Below, piece after piece: positions 1-12,071 of a stretch of 64,000 nt of DNA (positions within the stretch are counted from its first letter, which is position 1; each line of letters starts with the position of its first letter). The DNA is from Promerops cafer. Its lineage: Eukaryota > Chordata > Aves > Passeriformes > Nectariniidae. The notes under the pieces are model-generated. The model was not told the DNA's origin and ran no database searches. It was given only the letters and a program-made list of their open reading frames with translations. The DNA is taken from contig VZSE01012296.1 of NCBI GenBank assembly GCA_013398275.1, positions 682,001 through 746,000 on the forward strand. The letters run 5' to 3'. The position numbers and the translations under genes were made by a program.

Positions 1-780
1 TGTGTAGAATCAGATTTTGTTCTTGCTTTATTGGTTTTTCTTCTGCTGCTACCTTTGTGTCAGAGGAAGATCATCATAGCTGTCATTTTGCCAGATGTTT
101 GTCAAGGTGGTGTGTCAGTGTTTGCATAGGGGAGTTCCCATGCTGCTGGGAGAAGCTGGGAACCAGTGATTTAAAGTTGTTATTTAGGAAGCAGGTAGGC
201 AGCCTGTGTGGAGGATGGCCTAGCTACCAAGTGTGATACCACTGGACTACTTTCCTTTCTATTAATTAGATTTTAAGTGATCACCAGCTTCATTTCTTTG
301 AATTTCTGTGACCTTGGTCTCCTTTCCTAGAAGCTTTCACCTCTTGCTTGAGCTATGGAACAGCAAGGCTTGGGCAGTGCCTGGGTTTCTGAGGTGCTGG
401 CATGCTGTCATGTGTTAGAGCTACTGTGTTCTTACCACAGCCAGAGTGGTTTGTAATTTAGATGAGCAGTCAGAGATTTTGTCAGATGTTGTGTGTTAGA
501 TTTTTCATGTGCATTCCTGATAGGGTTATTGATCTACATTTACTTGTAAGCTCATTTGGGATCTCTTTGGACAAAAAGCACTACTGAACGTGCTAAGGTT
601 TTCTTACCAAAGATGCTGGGTTTCATGGGCACTATCCTGCAACTTGGAGGCTTTCACAGTTTTTCAAATTTGAACAAAGTAGTTACCTCTTGTGTAAAGT
701 CAAACTCCTCAGTGTGTAAGGAGAAGAAACCACGTCATAAATAGATGCTGGGGTAATACCCGCGTTCTGAAGTAGCTGAC
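1..780. other. Non-coding single-copy DNA
   Basis: T-rich, CpG-poor sequence with no recognisable repeat, exon or RNA gene. The one short open frame here (about 62 codons, from 556) has no familiar motif and is the length expected by chance. The segment leads into the CpG island that begins near 790. Confidence 0.6.
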
Positions 781-789
781 GATCCTGCC

Positions 790-1265
790 CTGGTGATGTT
801 GGAGCGGTCGCTCCTTGCTCGTGATTGCTGCCCTGTGTATCTGCTGGGACATTGCCGGTGGCTGGGAGGCCCGAGGGCTGTTTGTGTGGCTCAGGGGCTG
901 GAGGAGGGGGGCTGCCGCCTGCTCCTTGTCCCTTTCTGCCGGTCAGAGAGTGCCCCGAGCGGCCGCGGAGCGAGCGAGGGGCGCTCGGAGCGGGCGGGTT
1001 GGAGCCGGGCCGTGCGCGCCCGGGCTGCGGGCGCTGCCGCTCGGCTGCGACAGTACATGACAAGCATCACTAGGTGGCACAGCCACCCTGGTGCACTGCC
1101 CGCCTGAGCGCCGGAGCCGCGTTCGAGTCCAGCCCCGCGTCCCGCACAGACAGCGCGTTCCCCACGCTTCATCCCCGGGCTCGCCCCCGGGGCAGCGGCC
1201 TCGGGCTCGGCCCGCTCCTGCTGCCCCGGCCCATCCGGGCTCGGCCCGCCGGGTGCTGCCAGCAC
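790..1265. promoter_or_regulatory. CpG island A (candidate distal promoter or insulator)
   Basis: GC content and CpG frequency rise sharply against a CpG-poor background. The line 961-1020 alone carries about twelve CpGs in 60 bases, and CpGs continue through 1260 before composition falls back to AT-rich at about 1270. In vertebrates, unmethylated islands of this kind mark promoters or regulatory elements. Several open frames overlap the island on both strands, but they are low-complexity (Arg, Ala, Gly and Pro rich) and look like composition artefacts. A CTCF-like motif lies inside at 1067. No TATA box or recognisable first coding exon is visible. It could be the first exon of a non-coding RNA, an alternative promoter of a neighbouring gene, or an insulator; the sequence does not distinguish these. 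Confidence 0.7.
1067..1080 (+). promoter_or_regulatory. CTCF-like binding motif
   Basis: TCACTAGGTGGCAC matches the vertebrate CTCF core consensus CCASYAGRKGGCRS except at the first base and the penultimate position. It sits inside CpG island A, where binding sites tend to be accessible. The motif reads on the + strand, the same orientation as the site at 53019. Motif match only; occupancy is inferred. Confidence 0.5.
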
Positions 1266-1712
1266 AAACCTCACCGTTTTGCTCACTTGGGGGAAAAAAA
1301 TTGAAACTATTTTTCCAAAGCTTCTTGAAATCTTGTTTTACCAGGCACTTAGCTTAATCTGCCTGTAGAGTTACCAGGCTCCTGTGAAAGTCTATTTCAG
1401 CCTTTTGCAATTTATGCCAGTATATAATCCAAGTGTAAAAAAAGCACTTCGTAGTAGGTGCTTATGTTTTAATAATGACTTTAAGTGTTTTCAATAGTGA
1501 AATGAAGGATAGTGCTATAAAGTTTGTGTTTAAAATTCAGTACCAGTTAAGCATATTGTTGAGCTGGGGCTTCTCTTGGTTTTTATTTATGAAGCTAGTT
1601 GGGGAGCCTTTAGAAGTTACGTGATAGTTTCTGTTTCTCCTTTGGTAGAAATTGAAGTGTAGGTTGGACTGTATGAGAGAGGTAGATGGATCTCAGTTAA
1701 GTTTACTCTGAG

Positions 1713-1779
1713 GTGTTTTTTTGGTTTATTTGGTTGGGTTTTTTTGTGTTTGGTTTTTTTTTTTTTTTCTTTTTTTTTA
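1713..1779 (+). repeat. G/T-rich low-complexity tract
   Basis: Runs of T interrupted by GG and GTG form a purine-poor, T/G-only stretch on the + strand, including one T run of 14 and another of 9. No period is maintained, so it is low complexity rather than a microsatellite. It belongs to a recurring class of tracts in this window (see 2996, 9831, 37881 and 39005). Confidence 0.75.
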
Positions 1780-2764
1780 AATTAGAATGTCTTTAGTCTG
1801 GAAGACTCAGAAGATCTTTAGTGACTGATGAGTGTCTATTTTTAAAGTAAACTCATTGCACTGTGATGTGTCAATTCACTTGTCTAAATCAACATGTGTT
1901 TACAGACGCACTGATTTCTCAGCACTGGTTTTAAGTAGCATGGTAGGGATGTTTCTAAGAATAATATGTGGGTTTCAATTTACAAAAAGGAGTTATGATT
2001 TAGAAGTTAAGCAGGCAATAGTTTTCTTTTAAATCATAAGTATAGGTTGTATCATTGTGTATGGGTTGTATTCATACTTAACTGCCTCAATTAGGTGTTT
2101 TCAAGTGCAGTGACAGTTATTTAAAAAATATCTGCTGTTTAAAAAGAAAGCATGGCTTCAACTTCATTTGTAAGGGAAGATGCTGTGTGGTGGCATTATT
2201 GTTACTGCTGTTAATGTAGCTTGAAACCCATTCTGGCCATCTAGCAAAAACAAAATAAAAGTCTCTTCCAGGATGTCTCATGAAAACACTTAGCTTGGGT
2301 AAAATAGATGCCAGGGCTGTGCATTAAATGTATAGAGGACTGGAGATAACTTGCCTAGAAAAAGAAATGAAGATTTTTTTTTTCCCAAGGGCCCCCCATT
2401 GTCAGAATATTGCACAAATGCCATTTATTTTCACTGTGAAGATAAGATTTCTTTATATAGCAGAAGCATTTATATTGAGACAGTGGACAACAGTGGTGAT
2501 CCTAGAGTAGATTGGGTGTGTGGGGGAGAGCTTGATGTATACATCCCCTTAGAATGTCCCATTCTCCATGTGGAGATCATGTGGAAGTGTTTCAGATGGA
2601 CACACATGCATTTCCTCTGGGTTCAGTCCCATCCCTGGCTCTATGATAAATATTGCAAGAAAGCACCAGGGTAATCTTGGGTCCTTGCTTAAAATAATGC
2701 TGTAGGCTTCCCACACAGGAGAGTGTTGGTTGTTGAGGGGGATTTTTATGGCTCACACTGGGAC

Positions 2765-2772
2765 TGACGTCA
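2765..2772. promoter_or_regulatory. Palindromic cAMP response element (CRE)
   Basis: The perfect 8-mer TGACGTCA, the full CREB/ATF consensus, occurs outside any CpG island in a CpG-poor stretch. Its central CpG would normally be lost by deamination in methylated DNA, so its presence is mildly notable. A single 8-mer is expected by chance about once in this length, so function is unproven. Confidence 0.35.
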
Positions 2773-2995
2773 GACTCGCCCACAGCCTGGGACTAGAGAA
2801 ATTCTGAAGCTGTGCAGATGAGCAGTTCCTTCCTCTTGAGCAGAATAACCACAAGCAGATTTGGCTCCCTGGATTTGATGCACTGGAGATTTTTGCAGGA
2901 AAAAAAGTAGCTCTTCTCACATCATTGTTGGAAAATAAAACCATTCCTAGTGGAAAATATAGCTCTTCTCTGTGCATGTCGTTAGTCCATGTTGG

Positions 2996-3037
2996 TCTTT
3001 GTTTTGATTTGGTTTTTTTTGTGTTTTTTTTTTTTTT
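2996..3037 (+). repeat. G/T-rich low-complexity tract
   Basis: T-rich sequence with scattered GG and GTG, ending in a run of 14 T, of the same type as the tract at 1713. It carries no coding signal. It flanks nothing recognisable and probably arose by slippage. Confidence 0.7.
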
Positions 3038-6000
3038 AAATGTGTCTTGAAAGTGTGATCTGTCCTTTTCCTCTTCCTTATTGCTTCTGGCCTGATGGTA
3101 CTCCCAAATATGTATTTCTGTGTGTGCTGCTAAGTATGTACCCAAAACTGTGGTGATCTGTACTGCTCTATGCCTTGTATTTCTTTGCTTTGTTTCCCCT
3201 TTTGCTTTGATACACAAAGCAACACGGCCAAAAAAATGCCAGAGGTCAGCGGGAGAACATAGATGAAGTCTCCAGGTAATTTTTTTCTTCCATGCCTGTT
3301 AAAAAATTGAGAGTTCCATCCCCTGACTCTTGCTCCAAAGTGTTCTTGAAATGAGGAGAAACAGACTTAGAAACAGGGAAGATAAAATGGAGAATATATT
3401 TTCTGGATCTTACTAGACAGCCTGAAGTCAAACCCTCTTAGCATTAATCCTGCTGGAAAGAGAAGTGTTTGCTTTAGAAATGCTGGTTTCATCTTGGCAG
3501 TGAATGTGATGTAAAGACGACAGGCAACACCAAGCCCAGCCAGACATCCTCTCCTTCTCTGGAGCAGCATGGAGGAGGTGAGGACAGCACTGAGGGCAAG
3601 CTTTCTTCTTTTCCTTCCTGCAGTGGAGAGGTCATGTTTAGGTGCACCATCTGCTCCCGCTTTTTGCATTAAAAATTTCTGTGTAGCACATAGCAAAAAT
3701 TATCTATGAGGAGTTCTTAGAGTGAAACATTGGCATGGGTGGTGCCAGGAGTTGTTCTCACTTGGGCTGCGGAGTTGCTCACACAAGCAACTTGATAAAT
3801 TCAGTGTTGATACCTGTGTGGAATTTGGCTGTACTTGCTTTGTTCTTGCTGAGGTTCAAGTTCAGCTAGATGAGATTCAGATGGGAAGGACACCAACTAA
3901 CTGTCATAGCAATCACCTCTCCACATATCCTTCCAGATTCTACTTTTGTCAAAAGTTTTCAATGGCTGAGTGGCTGGGGATTTCTCAAGTGCTACAGCTC
4001 AGAGCTGTAAAGAAGGTTTTAGATTTTACCTTGGCTTTTTTGTTTGCTTTTCTGTGGATAGCACTGTTGTGTCTTAGTCTGCCAGAGTCTCTTGAAGGTG
4101 TAGTGTAGTCCCTATAAAAATAAGTTCTGAGCAAAACCAGTAGAATTTGAACCTGTTACAGTTTGATCAAGGGATACTACAGGTTAACGTCATGGCATAT
4201 GACAAATAGAATCTGAAGTGAAACTATTCTAAACTAGCTCTGTGAAAGCACATGAGGTAAACACACTCTACACATTGCCTCTTTTACTTAAGGAAAGTAC
4301 CTTGAATGTCCCCTAATTTTCTACCTCTCTTCCCAGGCACATTCAGTGTTGTAGATAACAGAGCTGATCAATACTGATGGTGGAAATGTCAACGTAAATA
4401 AGGACAGACTTCCTTAATGCTGGTGCTTCCAGAGCTACTCAGCTGAACATGGGGGCATCTAGTGGTCTTTCCAAAGTGAAACGATTTTGTAGGGTTTCTT
4501 TAAAACCACTCAGGCAAAGTCCCTTTTAATAGGAAACGATATGTAGGGCACTGAAAAGAGAAGCTTTTTCAGGAAAAATTTTCCAAGTTGGCCATAGAAG
4601 AATAATGTGCTTCAGAATATGCATGGGAAGAAAATCTGCAGCAAGAGTTTTATTATGTATTTCTAGCATTCTTTACAGAGCTATCTTGATGCCTTCCCAG
4701 CCCCCAAGATATACAGATAATTTCCTGTGGCTGACCAAGTCTGTGCACTCTCCTGTCACAAAAACAAGTACAGGGAGATTGATGCTTTGAAACTGCTCCC
4801 AACACCTTTTTTCCCCCTTTTACCAACAAAAGCTTTGAAGATTCTGTTGTCCATAGCATGCTTCATTTTTACTAGAAACAATCTGAAAATGTTCAGCTCT
4901 ACCCAGATGCCTGAAAATAAAGGAACACTCCGAAACACAGTTTTTGTTACACTGTAGTTTCGTGGCATACTATAAAATTAGTTCAAAATGCAGGAGTGCT
5001 CTTGATAGCAGTGTTAAAGTCTAAAAGTTGCATCATGATTTTACAACCTGTTTGCTGTATTCAACATGAAAAAAAAAGTTATTTACTTGTATATGCACAG
5101 TAAGTCAGTAGGGATTTCTGCATACAAGTCTTTAATCAGTTAGAAATCAGGGAATTCAGGGATAATTGTTAGCTGCTGGTTTTTCTCTGTCTTGTGTGAT
5201 GGTTTTAAATCTGTGTTAGAGTTTTATTGCTTTTAGCATGAAGATGATAACATCCATCTCTCTAATATGTTTAAAGATATGCTTTGAAAAAGTGCACTCA
5301 TAAATCAATGATTTTTCAAAAACCGCAACCTAATAAACCAAAATCCTGAAAATGAGTGAAATTAGAGAAATGGAGGTGAAACTTGACATGAAACCTAGAT
5401 AGGAGAATGTCGAATGTTTAAGGAGGTGTATTTTTAAGATAGTATAAGGGAAAATATGAAGTAACAGTTACCTGAGGAAGAAGTGGAAATGACTTGTGAG
5501 ATGCCTCAGTGTTGAAGCCAGTTTGCTGAAAAGCCACTGGGCAATCCTTCCTCTTTTTTGGCCCTCTCCCTGTTATTACTAGTGTTTAATCTGGGAGGAA
5601 GACCTCTGTGGTTGAAAGCCACCAGGAAGAGCATGTAACCACAATTATGAAAGCTGTTATGGAGGAAGCAAAACTCAGCAGCTTCTTTCTAGGAAGGTGA
5701 CATTGTTTATCCTAGATGAGATAGGCTGTCTGATACAGGTCCAAGTGCTGGATAAGATGTAGAAGGAAAAATGGATTTGGTGGCCTGTTGACAAAATGAT
5801 TGTTGATTGGATGTGGCTGAAATTTCACTTACCAGGTACTATGGTTTGAGGGGCTCCTCAATGCTAGTGACTTAACTGCATTTTTAGGAATTTATTTAGC
5901 CATATTTGTTTTGAATTTTGTAGCTTTTTCCTCCTCCTGTAACTAATTCTGAGCATGTTCTGTACACCTGCAGGCAGCTGAGCTGCCAAGCTCTGCTTTC

Positions 6001-6060
6001 TGACTTGTGAAAAACCCTTGTTCACTACGAAGAGACAGCTTCTTGATGAAGCCATGAGTC

Positions 6061-7090
6061 GATACCCACAGGATTTAGACCCAGGGCCTTACTAATATTC
6101 TAAACCCAGGGTAAGTGAAATAAGATGCTGTGTTACCATTGGCAGTGTGAGATATGAGCCTGGTGTTTGTCTGTATTGAACTGTGTAAGAGGCAATGGAA
6201 CAGCTGGGAAAGGGAGATGGTGAGAGATGAATTTGTGGCAATGCAGCCATAAGCAGAGAGAGTAGGATGATGGATGGAGATGGTGTTAAGAAATTGGTGG
6301 AGCTGGTGGCTAAATATACATTGTGAATGAAATGAGCAGTGCTGTGTAAGCCATGGAAAGATAGGAGATTTCCAAGAGAATGCAAATGAGTGTCGAAGAA
6401 ATAAGATGCATGAGTAAAAACCAAACTTGGGAGCTGAAGGAAGGATGTTACTGAAAGATAAGTAGCACAGTTGGCTACACTGAAGATGGCTGACAGGTTG
6501 AGGAGAGGAACTGCAAAGTATTGATTCCGAATTGTGGATCAGAATCTGCACTGATTCCAGGCTTGGTCCGTGTGACAGGGAATTCCTTTTGCAGTTCCTG
6601 CAGTGCACGAGGGCAAGAGTTCTTGGCAGTAAAAATCTGTGAGCATTAAGGTGGTAACAGTGAGCTAAGTCAGTATTTCTAATATGGAAAAGATTAAGGC
6701 TTGGCTTGGATCAGAGTCAAAAGAGAAGATGAAGGAATAAGAGTAGACAGGAAGGAAAGATAGTGGGCACCAGAAAGATAAAGTGATCAAGTATTGCCAT
6801 GGGGAAAACAGATGATTGGAGGAAGAAAAAAAGTTGAATGTGTCCTTTATCTTTGGTAGAAAAAGAGGGTGACATTAGGGATGTGTCAAATTGAAAGGAA
6901 GGGAAAGATTGTTACGCTTGCCAGTGTTCTTTGAAGAAATCATTAAAATCCTATGCAGAAAAACAGTGGAGATGGACAGATAAGAGACAAATGCAGTTAA
7001 AAGACAGACATGATGTGATGCAAGATTCAGTGAAATCAGAAAAAAATTGTTTTGCAGGGAAGCTGGCCAAACAGAAGGAGTGTTTATACT
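6061..7090 (+). other. Strongly purine-skewed segment
   Basis: The + strand is markedly rich in A and G. By count, 6721-6780 has 50 purines in 60 bases, 6241-6300 has 43 and 6961-7020 has 44. It is not a simple GA microsatellite: words such as GATGG, AGAGAG and GGAAGAAA are mixed. The skew explains the 177-codon minus-strand open frame at 6075-6608, because the three stop codons read as TTA, CTA or TCA on the plus strand and those words are scarce here. The encoded peptide (Ser, His and Leu rich) has no domain I recognise. The segment may be a decayed ancient repeat, an exonic part of a non-coding RNA, or a mutational strand asymmetry. Confidence 0.5.
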
Positions 7091-7369
7091 GGAAGAGGTC
7101 AGCCTCTTTTTTTTTAATCATTCAGTTTGTGTTATGGTAGCAGAAGGGCACGGTATGAAAGAGAGCAGGAGCCAGATCTGAGACTGAATCATCTCTGGCT
7201 TTTCTGGTCTTGCATTGCCGTGACTCAGTGATATCAATAAAAGTTAAGGAAGAATAGGAAAGGGAGCTCCACTACTTCATCTGTTCATTTGACCTGTCAT
7301 CTTGACAAAAGATTCACTGAATAAGAGAGCAAAGTGCAAACAAACCCAAGGAATGTCTGTCGTCTCTTT

Positions 7370-7452
7370 AAAAACAAACTGACAAAACCCCCAAACAATA
7401 CACACCTCCCCCAAAACAAAAAAAACCAACCCAACAGCAAAACACCCTGCCC
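7370..7452 (-). repeat. A/C-rich low-complexity tract
   Basis: Runs of A broken by CCC and CAAAC. Read on the minus strand, it is the same G/T-rich class as the tracts at 1713 and 9831. It is one of only two such tracts that point this way. Confidence 0.7.
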
Positions 7453-9830
7453 TATAAGCTGAAACTCTGGGCTCCCTGTGGTTGAGAGGTTGCTGTAGCT
7501 GTGCTGGACGCAAAGGAAGGGGGAAATGAGGGCTGGACCCTTTCCAGCTGCTCCAGCAGTCCTGGCTGCCACAGACTGCCTGAACACATAAACCATTTCT
7601 GAAATTTTAAGGTTCTAGTAGCTGGTCAGAAGATGTTTTCTGTCCATAGGTGTTAAAGGTTGATGCAGATTTATCCCAAGTTCTGTGAATTCCAATATAT
7701 CAGAGCCTGGCATACCACACGCTTGGTGTAGAAATTGTTTCTAAATATTAACACAATCTCTCTTGACCTGACTGTTCCACAGAGATGTGATCAAAGTGTG
7801 GCTGATGGAACCAGTGACCAACTGGCTTGTCTTGTGACATGACAGTGACTGACTGAGAGGATCATTTTTGTCCTCACTCAAGCCCTTGCACCAGACACTT
7901 CCTGGAACCACAGAATGTTGTGGCTGCCAGCTGTGGTGGTCAGCATATGTTTCCCAGGCTGCTGTTGAGGTAACACCAGCCATCCAATGGGGAAAGTACA
8001 GGAATTTTTTTCTGTAGCAATTTTTTTTGCTTTCCATGGGTAGGTGAGTTTGGCCGAGCTTGTCTCTTTTAATTAAAAGCTCTCCTGTAATGAAGATGGA
8101 AAGGTGTAAAAGAAGTGCAAAAGGAAGTTGTGTGTGTTCTTGTATATAATCTTGGCTGGCTGTGAAATGTTCAGAGTAAAAATTTTTTCATATACGTCTA
8201 AAATAGCTGTCAGTTGATTCAGAAAATGTGGAAAGTACCAAACTAAGCCATCTCCTTACAGTAAATAATTCTTTCCCTGCCAGAAGCAGAGTGGAAGGAT
8301 TTACAAGCTGAGCAGAGGTGCTTCTGAAATTCTGTGAGAATAAGGCCTCTCTGCTTTTGATTCCCCAGATGAGCTCTTTGAACTGCAAGTAAAAGCAAGT
8401 TCATAGCTTAACAAATTTCCTTGTGTGTTTGGGTCCTTAATGGGATGTTTCTTACAGAGGCCACTAGGTCACCTTGTCCCAAGTGGTTTCTTTTCCCTGA
8501 CAACACAGCAAGTGGCCTGTCAGAGGCAGCAGCACAGAGGAGTATCCTTATTTGCCATTTCGGATGTTTAACTTGTTGACTGCCTTGCAGCTGGCCTAAA
8601 CTCAGAGCTCCAGAAGGACTAGGCCTTGGAAGGACACATGAGTAAAGCAGCCCTCGAAAAGCTGAACAAAATGTAAGATTTGTGAGACACCAATTCCTCA
8701 TAAAACTTGTAGCCCTGGTTTTCTTCCCTCCTCAGAGCATTTGCTTTCCTGCTTCTCAATGAGTGTGGTAAGTGAGCTCTCCTGCTTTACTGCCAAGCGA
8801 CTGCTGCTGCTGGCTTCTCAGAGAGCTTCCTAGAGTTCAGATCCCCTAGTAATATATATAAACTGTAGCTCTGCTTGATCCAGGCCTGATTTACAGTCCA
8901 TAATGATTTGAGTCAGGGCTCGTTGTATTTACCTTCAGAATACGTGCAGGGCCCTACTTGGCACATTAGCATCAACATGAGACTTGAGGTCTAGCATCTG
9001 GATGTGAATTTACATTTTATGAATATTTGCTGTTGCAGTGAGTCAAACAAAAACCTCAACAGAGAGAACAACCAGCACTCTCAGGGTAAAAGGCTAGGGT
9101 TGGTACCTGCTTTTTTTTTCTTTCTTTCCTTTTTTCCCCCTTCCCCTCCAGAGCCTCCTGATAGCCTACATTACCATTTAGTTGTCATTTGCTGCTCCCT
9201 GGCTCTGTTGGTTTCTCAGCTTAGAAACAGCTGCCATGTGATGTGAATGATATTTTAAAGTCCCGTGTTTGAGTTCTTGTGATAGCAATGTGCAGGGAAT
9301 TGGCAAGCTCTCGGAAACAAAATGGCATGCTTTATTTTGTCACTAGAAGTATGTTCAATCTGCTATTTGATTCTCTGTAGCATTTTGATTAAGAGCTCCA
9401 GTGAAGTTATGTGAAAAGTGAAAATCCTCTTTATTCTTTCTCTCCAAGAAAATGAGACACACAGCATTGTCAAAATATTTGCCTAATCTTGCAGATTTGG
9501 ATACTTGTCGTAGTTCTGACAGACCAAAACAATGGTCATTAAATGAGAAGCAGCTGCAATAAGTATGCAAGCAAGCTTACGGGGAGAGACTGAGGAGAAG
9601 CTGCCAACAGAACTCACTAAGCACTGGAGAATGAAGAAAAACAAAAACTTTTCTTGTTGTTGTACCCCATAAATAATAATTTTTCTTCTAGTAATCTAGG
9701 CATTGTACTTTTCTGCATTGGTGTTTTCATATGTTCTGGTGCAATATTGACTTCAAATCCAGATGCTCCTTTTGGCTTACTTGAATGTCTTTCTTGCCAG
9801 GAAGTAAAAATGCCAAAGAAATGCTTTAGC

Positions 9831-9980
9831 TTGGTTTTTTTGTGCATTTTTGTTTGTTTGCCTGTTTTGAGGTTTCTTTGTTGGGTTTTTTGGGTGTGTT
9901 TTTTATTTTTGTTGGTTGGTAGCTGTTGTTGGGGCTTTTTTGTAGTTTTTGTTATTTCCCTTTTCTGTTTTTTCCTTTTC
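9831..9980 (+). repeat. Long G/T-rich low-complexity tract
   Basis: About 150 bases composed almost wholly of T and G (TTTG, GGTTTT and TTGTTGG words, T runs of 5-7) and ending in a T/C-rich segment. This is the longest tract of its class in the window. On the minus strand it gives an open frame of Lys, Thr and Gln rich sequence that is a composition artefact. Confidence 0.75.
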
Positions 9981-10052
9981 ACTGGAGGACTGTTATTTTA
10001 GGACTAAAGGACATTGTCGAGGAAGAGAGTGGTTATGTTACATTCACAGTTT

Positions 10053-10106
10053 TGTATGATTGGGAAAACAGAAACTGCCTGTATGGTTGGGAAGACAGAA
10101 AATAAC
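10053..10106 (+). repeat. Imperfect tandem duplication, 2 x 27 bp
   Basis: Units 10053-10079 and 10080-10106 match at 22 of 27 positions. Each begins TGTATG, then TTGGGAA and ACAGAA. This is a small local duplication, not a satellite array. Confidence 0.65.
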
Positions 10107-12066
10107 GATAAATTCTCTATCAAGATGCAGAGCAAGTTTCTTGAGCAGGTAGCTTTTCAGGTCTGTTTTGTGTTGGCAGAGCTGTGATGTAGACTCAGGA
10201 CATTGGTCCAAAATCTGCCTTAAAGTATAGACAGAATTAAAGCTTTTCAGCTTTACTATTGCTCCAGCTATTTACTCAAACCACAAGAATTAAAGATTTG
10301 CCTTTAAGAAAGGGAATTGAATTATTATCTAGGATCTCCATTCCATGATCTGTACATAGCCAAGCTCATCTATGTGATTGCTATTAGTGTTCATGTATTC
10401 TAGTATGTCCTTAAAGCTATCCAAAAGTTACAGGTTTTAACTGGCATGTGATAATTCTTCATCCTTGAGTTAAAAATAAAACTAAACGTTGGCAATATGG
10501 TTGTGTAACACCATGCAATTGAAACTCTCCCTGCTGCCCCACCCTCCAAATCCTTGCATCTCCTCTGGGATAGTGCATAAACACAAGCATGCACACACAT
10601 GTACACGTATGCATGGACAAGTCCCTTTCAGTGAGAACATAAAGTAAATGCTGGTTTTTCTGTGGATGGTGCACAATAAGGATGGGGATATCAATGTTCA
10701 AACAATGTATTGCTGACAAATCAATGCAGTGGGGTGTGTCTAAGCCAGACCTAGATTAGGGCAGTATGTTGTGTTACACTGGTTCCTTGTTTCTAAAGGA
10801 CTGGGGTGTGCTGCCTCCCCAGCAGCTCAGATCATTTGGTTTGCATGAACCTGTCTTGTGTCAGTTGTGTCCCTTTCTGCTCCAGTCCATCAGTGGGCAG
10901 TAACTCAGACCAGATGGCTGCGAGCTCTGTCTGCAAACACCGAGCATCTTTGGCATCAGGGTTTTTTAATATTTTTTAGTGCATGCAAAGTGTGCTCAGG
11001 GCTTTGATCTAAAAGGACTAAATCAAAGCTTTGCTTGCAGGCTCACATCACGTTGACTGTGGCTTGGATTTATTTGTGTACAAAGGCTGGTCACTAGAAC
11101 TCACCTGTAAGGCTTTGGAAATGTCCTTCGTGTGTCTTGTGTGTTCTACTGTATCCCTGTCTTGTCCCACAGTTAATGACAGCTGCTGGTAGAAAAGCTA
11201 TGATGTTAGGCAATGCCAGGCACTGCTGGAATTCTGTTTTCCCAGACTCTGAGGGCAGAGTGAGGCACTGCCTGGCTGGTCCTACTTGCAGATAATGCCA
11301 CAGGAGGCAGTGATTTTTCTTTGATATCAAGGGCATTGAGCTCTGTGAGAGAATGGGATCTTGTCAGTCCAAGGTTTATGAGATGCAGAGTGTTTTACGT
11401 GCTTCTGGTGCCTATTCACAGATGCAGTGTTGCCATGCTCTAGTTAAAGAATAGCTAAAAGCGTCTGCTGCTGTATTTGACTCTTGGGTGTTGCTGTAGT
11501 ATTTGCTTTATATTCTTCTTAGTTTCTTATTTTTGCTAGTTTATAAAGGGTTATGCATGATTTTTAAGATAGGTAGCATTGTAGATACCATAGTGTGGAT
11601 TCTAGAATTAGAGGTATATATTTCCCTAATCACTTCTTTAATTAATGTTTTGTCTTGGGTATGAGATATTTGGAGTCTGAGAACCTGTGAGACACCTGAA
11701 ACAATCTCTTTTATCTATTTTTTTGGGAAAAAGAAGATACTGGTAAAAAGAAATATTTGGAAGCAGCTAGTCAGATAATAATTCTCTTCCTGTAGTTCTG
11801 TGTCAGTGCAGAAGTGGTTCTTCTGGCCAAGGTTTTAAACCAGTCAAATCAACCCAATACCCAGGTTTAAACATCTGGAAAAAATATTATAATTCTTGAG
11901 GGAGAGACAAAAATGTTGATCATTAGCTGTGGTTAGAGAGACTTTACTCACACATGTCCAGGTCCTGTGTGCATAGATGATACTTCAGTAGATACAGCTA
12001 GGTGTAAATTTTGGATCCCTGTAAAGGGTTTGCATCTTTCACTCTGGCTCTGTTCCTGCTGATTAG

Positions 12067-12071
12067 CTGGG
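12067..12071 (+). repeat. 5-bp target-site duplication, left copy
   Basis: CTGGG immediately precedes the TG of the LTR and is repeated exactly at 12823-12827 just after its CA end. The intact duplication shows that both LTR termini are complete. Confidence 0.8.

Larger units (their letters stand above)
1266..6060. other. Non-coding stretch with low-complexity tracts
   Basis: Mostly AT-rich unique sequence. It contains two G/T-rich low-complexity tracts (1713-1779 and 2996-3037), a palindromic CRE at 2765, and the first copy of a 19-bp word at 4112-4130 that recurs at 18942. Open frames such as 2753-3217 (minus, 154 codons) and 3722-4108 (plus, 128 codons) show no known domain and no exon-like borders, and I treat them as chance. 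No RNA gene or transposon end was recognised. Confidence 0.55.
7091..12071. other. Non-coding stretch between skewed segment and LTR
   Basis: Unique sequence with an A/C-rich tract (7370-7452), a T/G-rich tract (9831-9980), a pyrimidine tract at about 9109-9149 and a 27-bp imperfect tandem duplication (10053-10106). The open frame at 9654-10001 is produced by the T/G-rich tract and encodes only Phe, Leu, Val and Cys rich sequence. No exon, RNA gene or clear transposon end is seen. Confidence 0.55.

Noticed and set aside
4440..4475. CATCTAGTGGTC as a CTCF site
   Set aside because: Mismatches at core positions of the consensus; weaker than the other sites listed.
6075..6608. 177-codon minus-strand open frame
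   Set aside because: Explained by the purine skew of the plus strand, which removes TTA, CTA and TCA words; the peptide has no recognisable domain.
9100..9160. Pyrimidine tract plus CAG at 9149-9151 as a splice acceptor
   Set aside because: No donor follows within a normal exon length; likely a simple pyrimidine-rich tract.
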